Below, piece by piece: positions 48,604 through 57,131 of a DNA stretch of 64,000 bases (the stretch's first letter is position 1; each line of letters opens with the position of its first letter). This DNA is from PALSA-612 sp963776735 (GTDB lineage: Bacteria > Actinomycetota > Thermoleophilia > Gaiellales > Gaiellaceae). Made by a program: the position numbers and the translations under genes. The stretch lies in contig CAVZNV010000017.1 of assembly GCA_963776735.1 (NCBI GenBank), forward strand, positions 124,001 to 188,000, in the 5' to 3' direction. Under the pieces are notes generated by a model. That model saw only the letters and a program-made list of their open reading frames with translations. It searched no databases and was not told the DNA's origin.

Positions 48604-49493
48604 GGGAGCCGCTCGCGCGCGAAGGCGAGAAAGGCCTCGGCGACGCGGCTCGGCGCGCGTCCGACCGAGCGCACGAGCGCGATCTCGCGAGCCGGCTCGA
48701 GCCCCTGCACACGCGCGATGGCGAGTGTGCCGGCCGCGAGCTCCGACTCGACGGCCGTCCGGGAGATGAACGTCACGCCGTAGCCGGCGACGACCGCGCT
48801 CTTCACCGACTCCTGGAGGCCGAGCTCGAGGTGGATGTCGAAGTCGCGGAGCCGCATGCCGGCGGCGCGCAGCTCCTCCTCGATCACGGCGCGAACGCCG
48901 GCGCCGGCCTGCATGACGATCAGCGGCTCCCCGCGCAGCTCGTCCAGCGTGATCGTGGTCCCGGCGAAGCGGTGGCCCGGCGGGCAGACGAGGACAACCT
49001 CGTCGCGGAAGAACGTCTCGAACGACACCGACCGCTGGCGCCGCGCCGCGCCGACGACGCCGAGCTCGAGCTCGCGCCGCGCGACCAGCTCGACGATGCG
49101 CTGCGTGTCGTGCACGGAGAGCGCAACCGTGAGCTCCGGGTTGCGCTGCTGGAACTCGCAGAGGAGCAGCGTGACGACGTTCGCGCCCGGCCCGGTCGAG
49201 GCGCCGATCTCGAGCCGGCCGCGAAGCGCTCCCTCGTCCTCGGCGGCGACGCGCTCGAGCAGCTGTTCCTCGAGCGCGAGCAGCCGTTGAGCGCCGTCGT
49301 ACAGGCGCAGCCCGGCTTCGGTGGGGACGACACGCCGGCCGGAGCGGTCGAGGAGTTGCCGCCCGACGCGCTTCTCGAGCGCCCGCACCTGCTGGCTGAC
49401 AGCCGGCTGTGTAACGCCGAGCCTGACCGCAGCTTGCGAGAAGCTCTCCCGCTCGACGACCGCGCAGAACGCCTGGAGCTGCCGCGTATCCAT
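48600..49493 (-). CDS. LysR-family transcriptional regulator
   Basis: A 297-residue regulator: N-terminal winged helix (QLQAFCAVVERESFSQAAVR, GVTQPAVSQQVRALE, PTEAGLRLY) and a LysR substrate-binding domain (LEIGASTGPGANVVTLLL, VSVHDTQ-like, ESVKSAVVAGYGVTFIS). LysR proteins are usually activators that bind near the divergent gene; that gene here is the DUF354 protein at 49715, a possible target, although the gap is 221 bp. TATAAG lies 8 nt before ATG 49493. Confidence 0.87.
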   Translation of the reverse strand: MDTRQLQAFCAVVERESFSQAAVRLGVTQPAVSQQVRALEKRVGRQLLDRSGRRVVPTEAGLRLYDGAQRLLALEEQLLERVAAEDEGALRGRLEIGASTGPGANVVTLLLCEFQQRNPELTVALSVHDTQRIVELVARRELELGVVGAARRQRSVSFETFFRDEVVLVCPPGHRFAGTTITLDELRGEPLIVMQAGAGVRAVIEEELRAAGMRLRDFDIHLELGLQESVKSAVVAGYGVTFISRTAVESELAAGTLAIARVQGLEPAREIALVRSVGRAPSRVAEAFLAFARERLP

Positions 49494-49501
49494 CACCGAT
49501 A

Positions 49502-49507
49502 CTTATA
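49502..49507 (-). promoter_or_regulatory. Probable -10 element of the LysR gene
   Basis: TATAAG on the minus strand, 8 nt before ATG 49493 (5 nt before GTG 49496). Near-leaderless arrangement. Confidence 0.4.
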
Positions 49508-49594
49508 GCCGAGGCCGCCACCGATTAGGACTTTGCCGTCTACAGTGGCCCGAATGGACGGCCGCGCGGCCCAGGCTCTCTTGCTTTCCCCCCG

Positions 49595-49627
49595 GGGCCT
49601 CCGGCCCTGGCCCCCCTGTTTTCAGGG
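49595..49627 (+). other. Two small hairpins upstream of the DUF354 gene
   Basis: GGGCC-TCC-GGCCC at 49595-49607 and CCCTG-TTTT-CAGGG at 49614-49627, in the 221-bp gap between divergent genes. They may form a leader structure; no promoter hexamer is obvious downstream of them. Confidence 0.3.
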
Positions 49628-49714
49628 TAGCTCGGAAATCCGCACGCGTGTGAAGCGCGGGTGTTGCGAATGTGTGACGTTTCCGGCGAACGGGGCCGGA
49701 TCAGGCGGGCGCTC

Positions 49715-50725
49715 GTGAAGGTCTGGATCGACATCACCAACTCGCCGCACGTGCTCTTCTTCCGGCCGCTGATCCGCATCCTGGGCGAGCGCGGAGACGA
49801 CGTCGCGGTGACGACCCGCGAGTACGCGCAGACGATCGAGCTGCTCGAACTGCACGGCATCGAACACACGGTCGTCGGGCATCACGGCGGCGCATCGACG
49901 TTCGGAAAGGCGCGCGCGATGGCCGAGCGGCTTCCGGCGCTCCACCGCTTCGCGCGTGGCCGCGGTTTCGACGTCGCGCTTGCGCACGGGTCGTACGACC
50001 TCACGCTCACCGCCCGGCGGCTCGGGGTTCCGAGCGCGACCTCCTTCGACTACGAGTTCGCGTGGCTCCAGCACCAGCTCGGGTGCCGCGCGGCGAAGCG
50101 GGTCGTCGTGCCTGACGTGATTCCCGCGGACGTGCTCGGCGGGTACGGGGTCGGACCGAAGAAGCTCCGCCGCTACCCCGGGCTGAAGGAGGACTACTAC
50201 CTCGCCGACCTCGAGCCGGACCCGGCCGTGCTGGACAAGCTCGGTGTCGACCGCAACCGGGTAATCGTCGTGCTGAGGCCGCCGCCGGACGTCTCGCTCT
50301 ACCACCGTCACGCGAATCCGCTCTTCCCCGAGACGCTGCGCGCGCTCGGTGCGCGTGACGACGTCCATGCCGTCGTGCTGCCGCGGGTCGAGGGTCAGCG
50401 CGAATTCGTGCTCGGACTCGGCCTGCCCTCCGTGATCGTGCCCGAGCATGCGGTCGACGCGCAGAGTCTGATCGCATTCGCCGACCTCGTCGTCTCCGCC
50501 GGTGGGACGATGAATCGCGAGGCCGTGGCACTTGGCGTGCCGGTCTACACCGTCTTCGGCGGCAGGCTCGGCGCCGTCGACCGGCATTTGATTCGCGAGG
50601 GCAAGCTGCGCGCGCTGACCGATCCGGCGGCCGTCGAACTTCGGAAGAAGGATGAACTCGGCTGGTTCGCGCAGACGCCACGGGATCCTGCCGACCTGCT
50701 CGACCTGCTCCTGTCGGTGCCGTAG
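49715..50725 (+). CDS. DUF354 family protein (GT-B fold, UDP-GlcNAc 2-epimerase/MurG-like)
   Basis: A 336-residue protein that starts VKVWIDITNSPHVLFFRPLI, the typical DUF354 beginning, which selects GTG 49715 over an upstream in-frame start. Later segments: FDYEFAWLQHQLGC, VVVLRPPPDVSLYH and SAGGTMNREAVALGVPVYT. The family has a GT-B fold and is found in archaeal and bacterial glycan gene sets; its reaction is not established. An active role in nucleotide-sugar or glycan chemistry is inference. Confidence 0.8.
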   Translation: MKVWIDITNSPHVLFFRPLIRILGERGDDVAVTTREYAQTIELLELHGIEHTVVGHHGGASTFGKARAMAERLPALHRFARGRGFDVALAHGSYDLTLTARRLGVPSATSFDYEFAWLQHQLGCRAAKRVVVPDVIPADVLGGYGVGPKKLRRYPGLKEDYYLADLEPDPAVLDKLGVDRNRVIVVLRPPPDVSLYHRHANPLFPETLRALGARDDVHAVVLPRVEGQREFVLGLGLPSVIVPEHAVDAQSLIAFADLVVSAGGTMNREAVALGVPVYTVFGGRLGAVDRHLIREGKLRALTDPAAVELRKKDELGWFAQTPRDPADLLDLLLSVP

Positions 50726-50728
50726 GAT
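50723..50728 (+). promoter_or_regulatory. Probable -10 element overlapping the DUF354 stop codon
   Basis: TAGGAT, whose first three bases are the stop codon of the DUF354 gene, 8 nt before GTG 50737. It would give the propeller gene its own leaderless transcript. Confidence 0.45.
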
Positions 50729-50736
50729 CACGAGCC

Positions 50737-51675
50737 GTGCGGGCGATCATGGTCGCAGCGGCGGCGACTCTCCTGGCCGGCGTGCTGACCGGAACGGTCA
50801 GCGGAGCGCAGGCGGGCGCGAGCCGGATCGCGTTCACGAACAACCGGTCGATCTGGGTCATCGGCTCCGACGGCTCCAGGTTGCGGCAGGTCACGCACGG
50901 CGCGTACTCGGACGCCGGCGTCGCCTGGTCCCGCGACGGCGCGCTGCTCGCCTTCACGCGCTACACGCATCCCCCGTGTCCGGAGGACCAGACCCAGGGA
51001 GACCTCTACCTGATCGGCTCGAACGGCAAGAACCAGCGCCGCCTCACGAAGACCGGCTGCATGTTCTCGCCGCCCTCGCACCCCGCGTTCGCACCGAAAG
51101 GCCAGAAGCTGGCGTTCGACGACGACAAGGGCATCCACGTCGCTCAGGGACCGGGCTGGACGCCTCGGTCGGTCCTGGCTCACGGCCTGTTCCCGAGCTG
51201 GGCACCCGACGCGCGGCGGCTGGTCGAATCGAGCACGCCGAACAGCATCGAGGTCCTCGACACCGTGACCCACGCGACGCGATCGCTCGGGCAGGGTGAC
51301 TTCGCCCAGTGGTCGCACGACGGAAAGCACATCTCCTGCGTGTTCTCGGAGAACCAGATCTGGACGATGGATCTGACCGGCGGCCACAGGGTGCACGTCA
51401 CGACGGCGAAGGGCCACATCAGCAGCCTCTCCTGGTCGCCCGGCGATGACCGGCTCGCCTTTTCGGCCGGCGGCAAGACGAGCACCTCCTGGGTCGTCCG
51501 GTCGGCGGGCGGAACGCCGGTGAAGCTCGGAGCCGGGGCCTTTCCGGCCTGGGCGCCGGACGGCACCGAGCTGACCGTCGAGGTCAACGACGCCCTGCTC
51601 TACCTCGTCCGCTCCGACGGCAGCGGCCGACATTTGCTGACGAAGGGCTTCAGCGCGGCCTGGGCGCCGAACTAG
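50737..51675 (+). CDS. Secreted PD40/TolB-like beta-propeller protein
   Basis: A 312-residue exported protein: signal peptide (IMVAAAATLLAGVLTGTVSG) and six or so PD40-type repeats such as GVAWSRDGALLAFTRY, HPAFAPKGQKLAFDDD and SLSWSPGDDRLAFSAG. Similar in layout to the protein at 28629. Its 3' end overlaps the convergent helicase gene by 4 bp. Ligand unknown. Confidence 0.75.
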   Translation: MRAIMVAAAATLLAGVLTGTVSGAQAGASRIAFTNNRSIWVIGSDGSRLRQVTHGAYSDAGVAWSRDGALLAFTRYTHPPCPEDQTQGDLYLIGSNGKNQRRLTKTGCMFSPPSHPAFAPKGQKLAFDDDKGIHVAQGPGWTPRSVLAHGLFPSWAPDARRLVESSTPNSIEVLDTVTHATRSLGQGDFAQWSHDGKHISCVFSENQIWTMDLTGGHRVHVTTAKGHISSLSWSPGDDRLAFSAGGKTSTSWVVRSAGGTPVKLGAGAFPAWAPDGTELTVEVNDALLYLVRSDGSGRHLLTKGFSAAWAPN

Positions 51676-53477
51676 GCGCTCGCGAGCGCTTCCAGCACAC
51701 CCTCGCCGTAGCGCTCCAGCTTCGCCGGCCCGACGCCGGGCACGGACGCCAGCTCGTCCAGGCTCCGCGGCCGGCGGGAGGCGATCTCTTCCAGCGTCGA
51801 GTTGTGGAAGACGAGGTAGGCAGGCACGTCGTCCTCGCGGGCGCGGGCGAGCCGCCATGCCTTCAGCGCGTCGAAGCCGGGCGGCGGCTCGGCGCGCGCC
51901 GCACTGACGCCGAGCTCCTCGAGGAACCTGCTCGGCTTCTTCACCCAGGTCACGACGAGCTCGCGCTTCGCGCGCGTGATCCCGACGTAGAGCAGGCGCC
52001 GCTCCTCGGCGATCTGCTCGTCCGTCTTCGCCTGCTTCGTGGGCAGCTCACGCTCCTCCAGGCGAGGCAGGAAGACAAGGTCGAACTCGAGACCCTTGGC
52101 TGCGTGGTAGGTGAGGAGGTGCACGCCGCGCCGGTCGGCGCCGCCGTCGCCGAAGCGCCGCTCCAGCTCCGCCTTGAACCCGGCGACCGACGCCGGCGCG
52201 AGCGACTCGGCGAGACGGACGAGCCGCGTCAGATCGTCCTGACGGATCTGCTCGCGCTCGCCAAGGCCTTCCGGCGACTCCTCCTGCCAGCCCTGCGCCA
52301 GCGCCTGTTCGCGCACCTGCTGCGCGACAGGGCTCCCGTCCTCGGCCAGTCGGCGCAGGAGGAACCGCGCCGCCTCGCGGCCGAGGAACGCGGCGCCCTG
52401 GAACGGGATACCCGCCTCGTGGAGCGCCTGCTCGAAGTCGGCCAACCGGGCGTTCGTGCGGCAGAGGATCGCGACCTCCTCGAGCGGGCACGACGCCGCG
52501 CGGATCCGCTCGACGACGAGCTCCGCCTCGACCTCGACCGACACGACCGGCCGGACGTCCGGCTCGGGCCCGTCCGGCAGCTCGGTGCGGAGCGCAGGCG
52601 CGAGCCGGTTCGCGAGCGCCAGGATCTGCGGGGTCGAGCGGTAGTTCTGCTCCAGCCGCACGACCGCGGCGCCCGGGAACCGCTGCGGCAACGCGAGCAG
52701 ATAGGACGGGCTCGCGCCGGTGAAGCCGTAGATCGCCTGGTTGTCGTCGCCCACGGCGCACAGCTCGGCGCGTTCGCCGAGCCAGCGCTCGAGCAGCGTC
52801 TGCTGGAGCAGGTTGACGTCCTGGTACTCGTCGACCGTGAACGCGAGATAACGCTCGCGGAACGTCGCGGCGGCATCCGGGCTTTCGTCGTAGAGGCGGA
52901 TCGCGAGCTCGAGCAGATCCTCGAAGTCGGTCAGGCCCTGGGCCTGTTTGAGCTCGTCGTACTGCCGGTAGACGCGGAGCATCAGGTCGGACGGGATCGG
53001 CGGCTCGTGGTCGCCGAGCGAGTTGCGGTAGCGCTCGGGCGTGATCCGCCGGTTGCGCGCCCATTCGATCTCGGTCGCAAGATCACCGGCCGGCCGGAAC
53101 TTGAACGGCGCCGGCAGCGAGTTCGCGATCCGGCGGAGCGTGAGCGCCTTGGACGGCAGGATCCGCCCGACCGCGCCGGGCGCGAAGTAGCGGAGCTGCG
53201 CGAGCGCGGCGGAGTGGAAGGTTCGCGCCTGGACGCCGTCCGTGCCAAGCGCCGCCAGCCGCGACCGCATCTCGCCCGCCGCCTTGTCGGTGAACGTCAC
53301 CGCGAGGATCTGGTTCGGAGCGAAGGCGCCGGTCGCGACCTGGTTCGCGATCCGCCGCGTGATCGTCGTCGTCTTGCCGGTGCCCGCACCGGCGAGGATG
53401 CACACCGGTCCACGGACGTGCTCGGCCGCCCGGCGCTGCTCCGGGTTCAGGCCGTCGAGAACGCGCGCAGGGTCCAC
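51672..53477 (-). CDS. UvrD/Rep-family DNA helicase with C-terminal HRDC domain
   Basis: A 601-residue superfamily 1A helicase. Walker A is ILAGAGTGKTTTITRRI (about residue 27); motif II is VDEYQDVN; motif III GDDNQAIYGFTGA; motif IV LEQNYRSTPQIL; motif V LLTYHAAKGLEFDLVFLP; motif VI RRLLYVGITRAKREL. The last 75 residues (PAYLVFHNSTLEEIASRRPR, VPGVGPAKLERYG) form an HRDC domain, the layout of actinobacterial UvrD2. Acts in DNA repair as a 3'-5' translocase. GTG 53477 follows TAGCAT by 6 nt. Confidence 0.9.
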   Translation of the reverse strand: MDPARVLDGLNPEQRRAAEHVRGPVCILAGAGTGKTTTITRRIANQVATGAFAPNQILAVTFTDKAAGEMRSRLAALGTDGVQARTFHSAALAQLRYFAPGAVGRILPSKALTLRRIANSLPAPFKFRPAGDLATEIEWARNRRITPERYRNSLGDHEPPIPSDLMLRVYRQYDELKQAQGLTDFEDLLELAIRLYDESPDAAATFRERYLAFTVDEYQDVNLLQQTLLERWLGERAELCAVGDDNQAIYGFTGASPSYLLALPQRFPGAAVVRLEQNYRSTPQILALANRLAPALRTELPDGPEPDVRPVVSVEVEAELVVERIRAASCPLEEVAILCRTNARLADFEQALHEAGIPFQGAAFLGREAARFLLRRLAEDGSPVAQQVREQALAQGWQEESPEGLGEREQIRQDDLTRLVRLAESLAPASVAGFKAELERRFGDGGADRRGVHLLTYHAAKGLEFDLVFLPRLEERELPTKQAKTDEQIAEERRLLYVGITRAKRELVVTWVKKPSRFLEELGVSAARAEPPPGFDALKAWRLARAREDDVPAYLVFHNSTLEEIASRRPRSLDELASVPGVGPAKLERYGEGVLEALASA

Positions 53478-53483
53478 CCGGCC

Positions 53484-53489
53484 ATGCTA
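53484..53489 (-). promoter_or_regulatory. Probable leaderless -10 element of the helicase gene
   Basis: TAGCAT on the minus strand, six bases before GTG 53477. Confidence 0.5.
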
Positions 53490-53505
53490 CGAGGCCGGTC
53501 CGCCG

Positions 53506-55392
53506 TCACTCGTGACGGATCTGCGCCGATTCCTGCGCAGCAGGCGCGCTCACGCGGCGCGGCTCCTTGACCATCGCACCCAGCCTGGACACGAGCTCGA
53601 GCGTCTCGCCGTCCGCAACGAGGTGTTCGAGCTCGGCCAGCTCCTCGTCCAGCCAGGCCGAGTCGATCTGCGGCCGCGTCAGACGCATGATCTTGGGGTG
53701 CTTCGTCGCGTGGACGGTCTCCCCGTCCGACCACAGCTCCTCGTGGAGCTTCTCGCCCGGCAGCGCGCCCGTGAACTCGATCGGCACGTCGCGGTCGGGC
53801 TCGAGGCCCGAGAGCTGGATCATGTTCCGAGCCAGGTCGAGGATGCGCACCGGCTCGCCCATGTCGAGGACGAAGATGTCGCCGCGCCCGCCGATCGAAC
53901 CGGCCTGGACGACGAGCGAGACCGCTTCCGGGATCGTCATGAAGAACCGCGTCATCTCGGGGTGGCGAACCGTCACGGGGCCGCCGCGCTCGATCTGGCG
54001 CCGGAAGATCGGGATCACGCTGCCGGACGAGCCGAGCACGTTGCCGAAGCGCACGCCGACGAAGCGCGTCGGCACGTCGGCGCGGTGTCCGAACGACTCG
54101 ACGATCCACTCGCAGAGCGCCTTCGATTGGCCCATCAGGTTCTTCGGGTTGGCCGCCTTGTCGGTCGAGATGAGGACGAAGCGCTTGGTCTCGAACTCGA
54201 CCGCGACCTCGGCCACCGTCCGCGTCGCGAGCGAGTTGTTCCGCACGGAGGCGAGCGGGTTCGCCTCGAGCAGGCCGACGTGCTTGTACGCCGCAGCGTG
54301 GAAGACGACGGCGGGCCGGTAGCGCTCGAAGACCTCGCGCAGCTTCTGGCGGTCGCCGACGTCGGCGAGCACGGCCGCGCAGGCCTGGAAGTCGCGCTCG
54401 CCCACGAGCTCGCGCTCGATCTCGAACAGCGCGCGCTCGGAGTTCTCGACCATCACGATCCGGGCCGCGCCGAGCCTGGCGATCTGGCGGCAGAGCTCCG
54501 AGCCGATCGAGCCGCCGGCGCCCGTGACCAGCACTGTCTCGTCGGCGAGGTAGGACGCGATCGACTCGAGGTCGACGTCGACCGGCTCGCGGCCGAGCAC
54601 GTCCTCGACCTGCACCGGCCGGATCTGCACCGCCAGGTCGACGTCGCCGGAGATCAGCTCGTACAGGCCGGGCAGCGTCTTCACGGGGATCGACTCGGCC
54701 CGCGCCATCTCGACCACCTTCGCGCGCACGGCGCCCGGGGCGGACGGGATCGCGATCAGCACCTCGTCCGGCCGCTGCTCGCGGAGGATCCGCGGCAGGT
54801 CGTCGGTCGTGCCAAGGACGCGAACGCCGTGGACGCGCAGGTTCTTCGTCTTCGGGTCGTCGTCGACGAGGCCGATCGGGGAGTAGTGCAGCGACGGCTG
54901 GCGCAGCATCTCGCGGACGATCAGGTGGCCCGCGTCGCCGGCACCGACGACCACGACCTCCTTGCCGCGGGCGACGATGTCGCGCGCCGCCGGCCGCTCG
55001 ATCAGCGTCCGAGCGAGCATGCGCGAGCCCGCGACGAACGCGAGCAGGAGCAAGAAGTCCGTGATCGCGATCGACCGCGGCAGGCCGACCTTCGGCACGA
55101 GGTCGGCGAAGTAGAGAACGAGGCTCGACAGCACGCAGGCGACGGTGACGCCCCGGGCCGCTCCCCACATGTCCCTCGTGGACACGTAGCGCCACCAGCG
55201 GTTGTAGAAGCCGAAGAGGACGAACGTGACGAGCTGGATGCCGATCACGATCGCCACCGACCGCTCGTACAGCGTGTTGTAGTAAGGCGGCAGACCGTGG
55301 TCGAAGCGGAGCTGGAAGGCGAGGTACCAGGCGGCCGCGATCAGGACCGCGTCGACCGCCAGCTGCCACAGCCGGTGCTTCGAGATCGGCAT
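53506..55392 (-). CDS. CapD/FlaA1-type UDP-sugar 4,6-dehydratase (polysaccharide biosynthesis)
   Basis: A 628-residue membrane-anchored enzyme. It has four N-terminal helices, a CoA-binding-like Rossmann domain (VVVVGAGDAGHLIVREML), then the extended SDR domain: LVTGAGGSIGSELCRQIA, LADVGDRQKL, HAAAYKHVGLLEANP, LISTDKAANPKNLMGQSK (catalytic Asp/Lys pair and Met in place of Tyr, as in this family) and GEPVRILDLARNMI. It makes 4-keto-6-deoxy sugars for envelope glycans. The next gene upstream encodes a sugar aminotransferase, a usual next step. ATG 55392 shares a base with that gene's stop. Confidence 0.9.
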   Translation of the reverse strand: MPISKHRLWQLAVDAVLIAAAWYLAFQLRFDHGLPPYYNTLYERSVAIVIGIQLVTFVLFGFYNRWWRYVSTRDMWGAARGVTVACVLSSLVLYFADLVPKVGLPRSIAITDFLLLLAFVAGSRMLARTLIERPAARDIVARGKEVVVVGAGDAGHLIVREMLRQPSLHYSPIGLVDDDPKTKNLRVHGVRVLGTTDDLPRILREQRPDEVLIAIPSAPGAVRAKVVEMARAESIPVKTLPGLYELISGDVDLAVQIRPVQVEDVLGREPVDVDLESIASYLADETVLVTGAGGSIGSELCRQIARLGAARIVMVENSERALFEIERELVGERDFQACAAVLADVGDRQKLREVFERYRPAVVFHAAAYKHVGLLEANPLASVRNNSLATRTVAEVAVEFETKRFVLISTDKAANPKNLMGQSKALCEWIVESFGHRADVPTRFVGVRFGNVLGSSGSVIPIFRRQIERGGPVTVRHPEMTRFFMTIPEAVSLVVQAGSIGGRGDIFVLDMGEPVRILDLARNMIQLSGLEPDRDVPIEFTGALPGEKLHEELWSDGETVHATKHPKIMRLTRPQIDSAWLDEELAELEHLVADGETLELVSRLGAMVKEPRRVSAPAAQESAQIRHE

Positions 55393-56477
55393 CACGCGAC
55401 GCTCACCCCGAGAGCTTCGCGCACGGCGTCGACGACCTGCTCCTGCGTGTCCGCGTCGATGCCGGCCCAGAGCGGGACGGAGAAGTTGTCGCGCGCGAGC
55501 TGCTCCGTCACGGGCAGCGAGTCGAGCCCGTAGTCGAGGTAGGCGAGCGCAGGCTGCAGATGCAGCGGCGGCTCGTAGTAGGTCGCGGTCGCGATGCCGC
55601 GCTCGGCCAGGGCCGCGCAGATCGCGTCCCGCTGCGGTGAGCGGCAGACGAACAGGTGATAGACGTGACCCGACTCGTCCTCGGGCACCTCGACCAGCTC
55701 GCCCAGTCCAAGCTCGCGATAGCGCGCGGCAGCCTCGCGGCGCTGCACCGTCCACTCGTCGAGATGGCGCAGGAAGATGCGCAGGAAGGCGGCCTGCATC
55801 TCGTCGAGACGCGAGTTGTAGCCGATCAGCTCGAAGGTCTTCTTCGCGCGCGAGCCGTGGAAGCGCAGCAACCGGATCCGCTCGCCGAGCTCGGGGTCGC
55901 GGACGCCGACGAGCCCCCCGTCGCCGAGCGCGAACAGGTTCTTCGTCGGGTAGAAGCTGAAGGTCGAGACGACGCCGTGGCCGGCGATCCGAGGCGAGCC
56001 GAACGCCTGGGCGGCGTCCTCGATCAGCGGCAGGCCGAGCGAGGCGAGGTCGTCGAGCCGGGCCGGGCGGCCGAACAGGTGCACCGGCATGATCGCGCGC
56101 GTCTTCGGCGTGATCCGGGCGGCGACGTCCTGCACGTCGAGATTGAACGTCTTCGGGTCGACCTCGGCGAACACCGGCGTCGCCCCGCGGCGGGCGATCG
56201 CCTCGGCGGTGGCGAAGAACGTGAACGCCGGGCAGATCACCTCGTCGCCCGGGCCGATCCCCATCGCGTCGAGTACGAGCACGATCGCGTCCGTGCCGTT
56301 CGCGACCCCGATCGTCTCCGGAACTCCGAGGTAGGTCGCGGCTTCCTGCTCGAAGGCGGCCACGTTCGGGCCGAACACGAAGATGCCCTGGTCCAGCACC
56401 TCGGCGAACGCCTGCTGGAGCTCGGGGATCAGCGGCGCATACTGCGCCTTGACGTCAACGAGCGGAATCTTCGGCAC
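55392..56477 (-). CDS. DegT/DnrJ/EryC1/StrS family sugar aminotransferase
   Basis: A 361-residue PLP enzyme. Start GTG 56477 gives IPLVDVKAQYAPLIPELQ. Marks: GVANGTDAIVLVL, CPAFTFFATAEAI, PVHLFGRPARL, LIEDAAQAFGS and the PLP lysine in STFSFYPTKNLFALGDGG. It transfers an amino group to a keto sugar, most likely the product of the neighbouring CapD-like enzyme. It overlaps the DedA gene by 23 nt; a TACCAT hexamer 8 nt before the start may give a separate transcript. Confidence 0.9.
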   Translation of the reverse strand: MPKIPLVDVKAQYAPLIPELQQAFAEVLDQGIFVFGPNVAAFEQEAATYLGVPETIGVANGTDAIVLVLDAMGIGPGDEVICPAFTFFATAEAIARRGATPVFAEVDPKTFNLDVQDVAARITPKTRAIMPVHLFGRPARLDDLASLGLPLIEDAAQAFGSPRIAGHGVVSTFSFYPTKNLFALGDGGLVGVRDPELGERIRLLRFHGSRAKKTFELIGYNSRLDEMQAAFLRIFLRHLDEWTVQRREAAARYRELGLGELVEVPEDESGHVYHLFVCRSPQRDAICAALAERGIATATYYEPPLHLQPALAYLDYGLDSLPVTEQLARDNFSVPLWAGIDADTQEQVVDAVREALGVSVA

Positions 56478-57129
56478 TGTCGGAAATGGTAGAGGAGCGC
56501 TTCCGGTACCAGAGGTAAGCAACGGTTACGGCAATAACAGCGATCAGCGCGATGCCTACGTACGTGAGCGCGTCGTGGAGCGAGTTGTAGCTCGATCCGA
56601 GCGCCCAGCCGCCGGCCGCGAGCCCGAAGCAGAAGGCGGTCGAACCGACCACCGCGAGCGGCACGAACAGCGGCAGCGGCTCCTTGAACAGCCCGGCTGG
56701 AATGGCGACGAACGAGCGGATGATCGGCGCGGCGAAGCCGAGCGGCACGGCAACGCGGCCGAAGCGCGCGAACCAGCCCTCCGCCCTGCCCATGCGCTTG
56801 TCGGTCACGTGCAGCCACTTGCCGTAGCGCTCGAGGAGCGGACGGCCGCCGTAGAAGCCGATCGCCCAGCCGCCGGCCGCACCGACCGTGTTGCCGAGCA
56901 CGCCCGCGACGCAGACCGTGACGTAGGCCCAGCCGGTCGAGTGGATCGGGTGGCCGAACAGCGACACGTGCGCGGGCGCGAGCGCGCCGGAGGCGAGGGC
57001 ACCCGCGTAAATCATCACCAACTCGCTGGCCGCGGGCAGCACGGCCGAGACGGCCATGAGCAGGAACACGGCGTAGACGCTGTGGTCGCCGACGAACGAG
57101 GTGAATGAGGCGACGACCACGAGGCTCAA
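56455..57129 (-). CDS. DedA family membrane protein
   Basis: A 224-residue protein with about five helices. The DedA features are ELVMIYAGALASG, NTVGAAGGWAIGFYGGRPL, and the GRVAVPLGFAAPIIRSFVAI region with conserved arginines. DedA proteins include undecaprenyl phosphate translocases, which fits the glycan genes here. The start is uncertain: TTG 57129 directly after the previous stop, or GTG 57120. The 3' end overlaps the aminotransferase gene. Confidence 0.8.
   Translation of the reverse strand: MSLVVVASFTSFVGDHSVYAVFLLMAVSAVLPAASELVMIYAGALASGALAPAHVSLFGHPIHSTGWAYVTVCVAGVLGNTVGAAGGWAIGFYGGRPLLERYGKWLHVTDKRMGRAEGWFARFGRVAVPLGFAAPIIRSFVAIPAGLFKEPLPLFVPLAVVGSTAFCFGLAAGGWALGSSYNSLHDALTYVGIALIAVIAVTVAYLWYRKRSSTISDSAEDSAR
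56486..56491 (-). promoter_or_regulatory. Possible -10 element of the aminotransferase gene
   Basis: TACCAT on the minus strand, 8 nt before GTG 56477, inside the end of the DedA gene. Confidence 0.35.
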
Positions 57130-57131
57130 GC

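Noticed and set aside
49650..49664. Possible fifth copy of the palindrome near GGTGTTGCGAATGTG
   Set aside because: Only the half site TGTTGC matches; the other arm and the AARGTC extension are missing.
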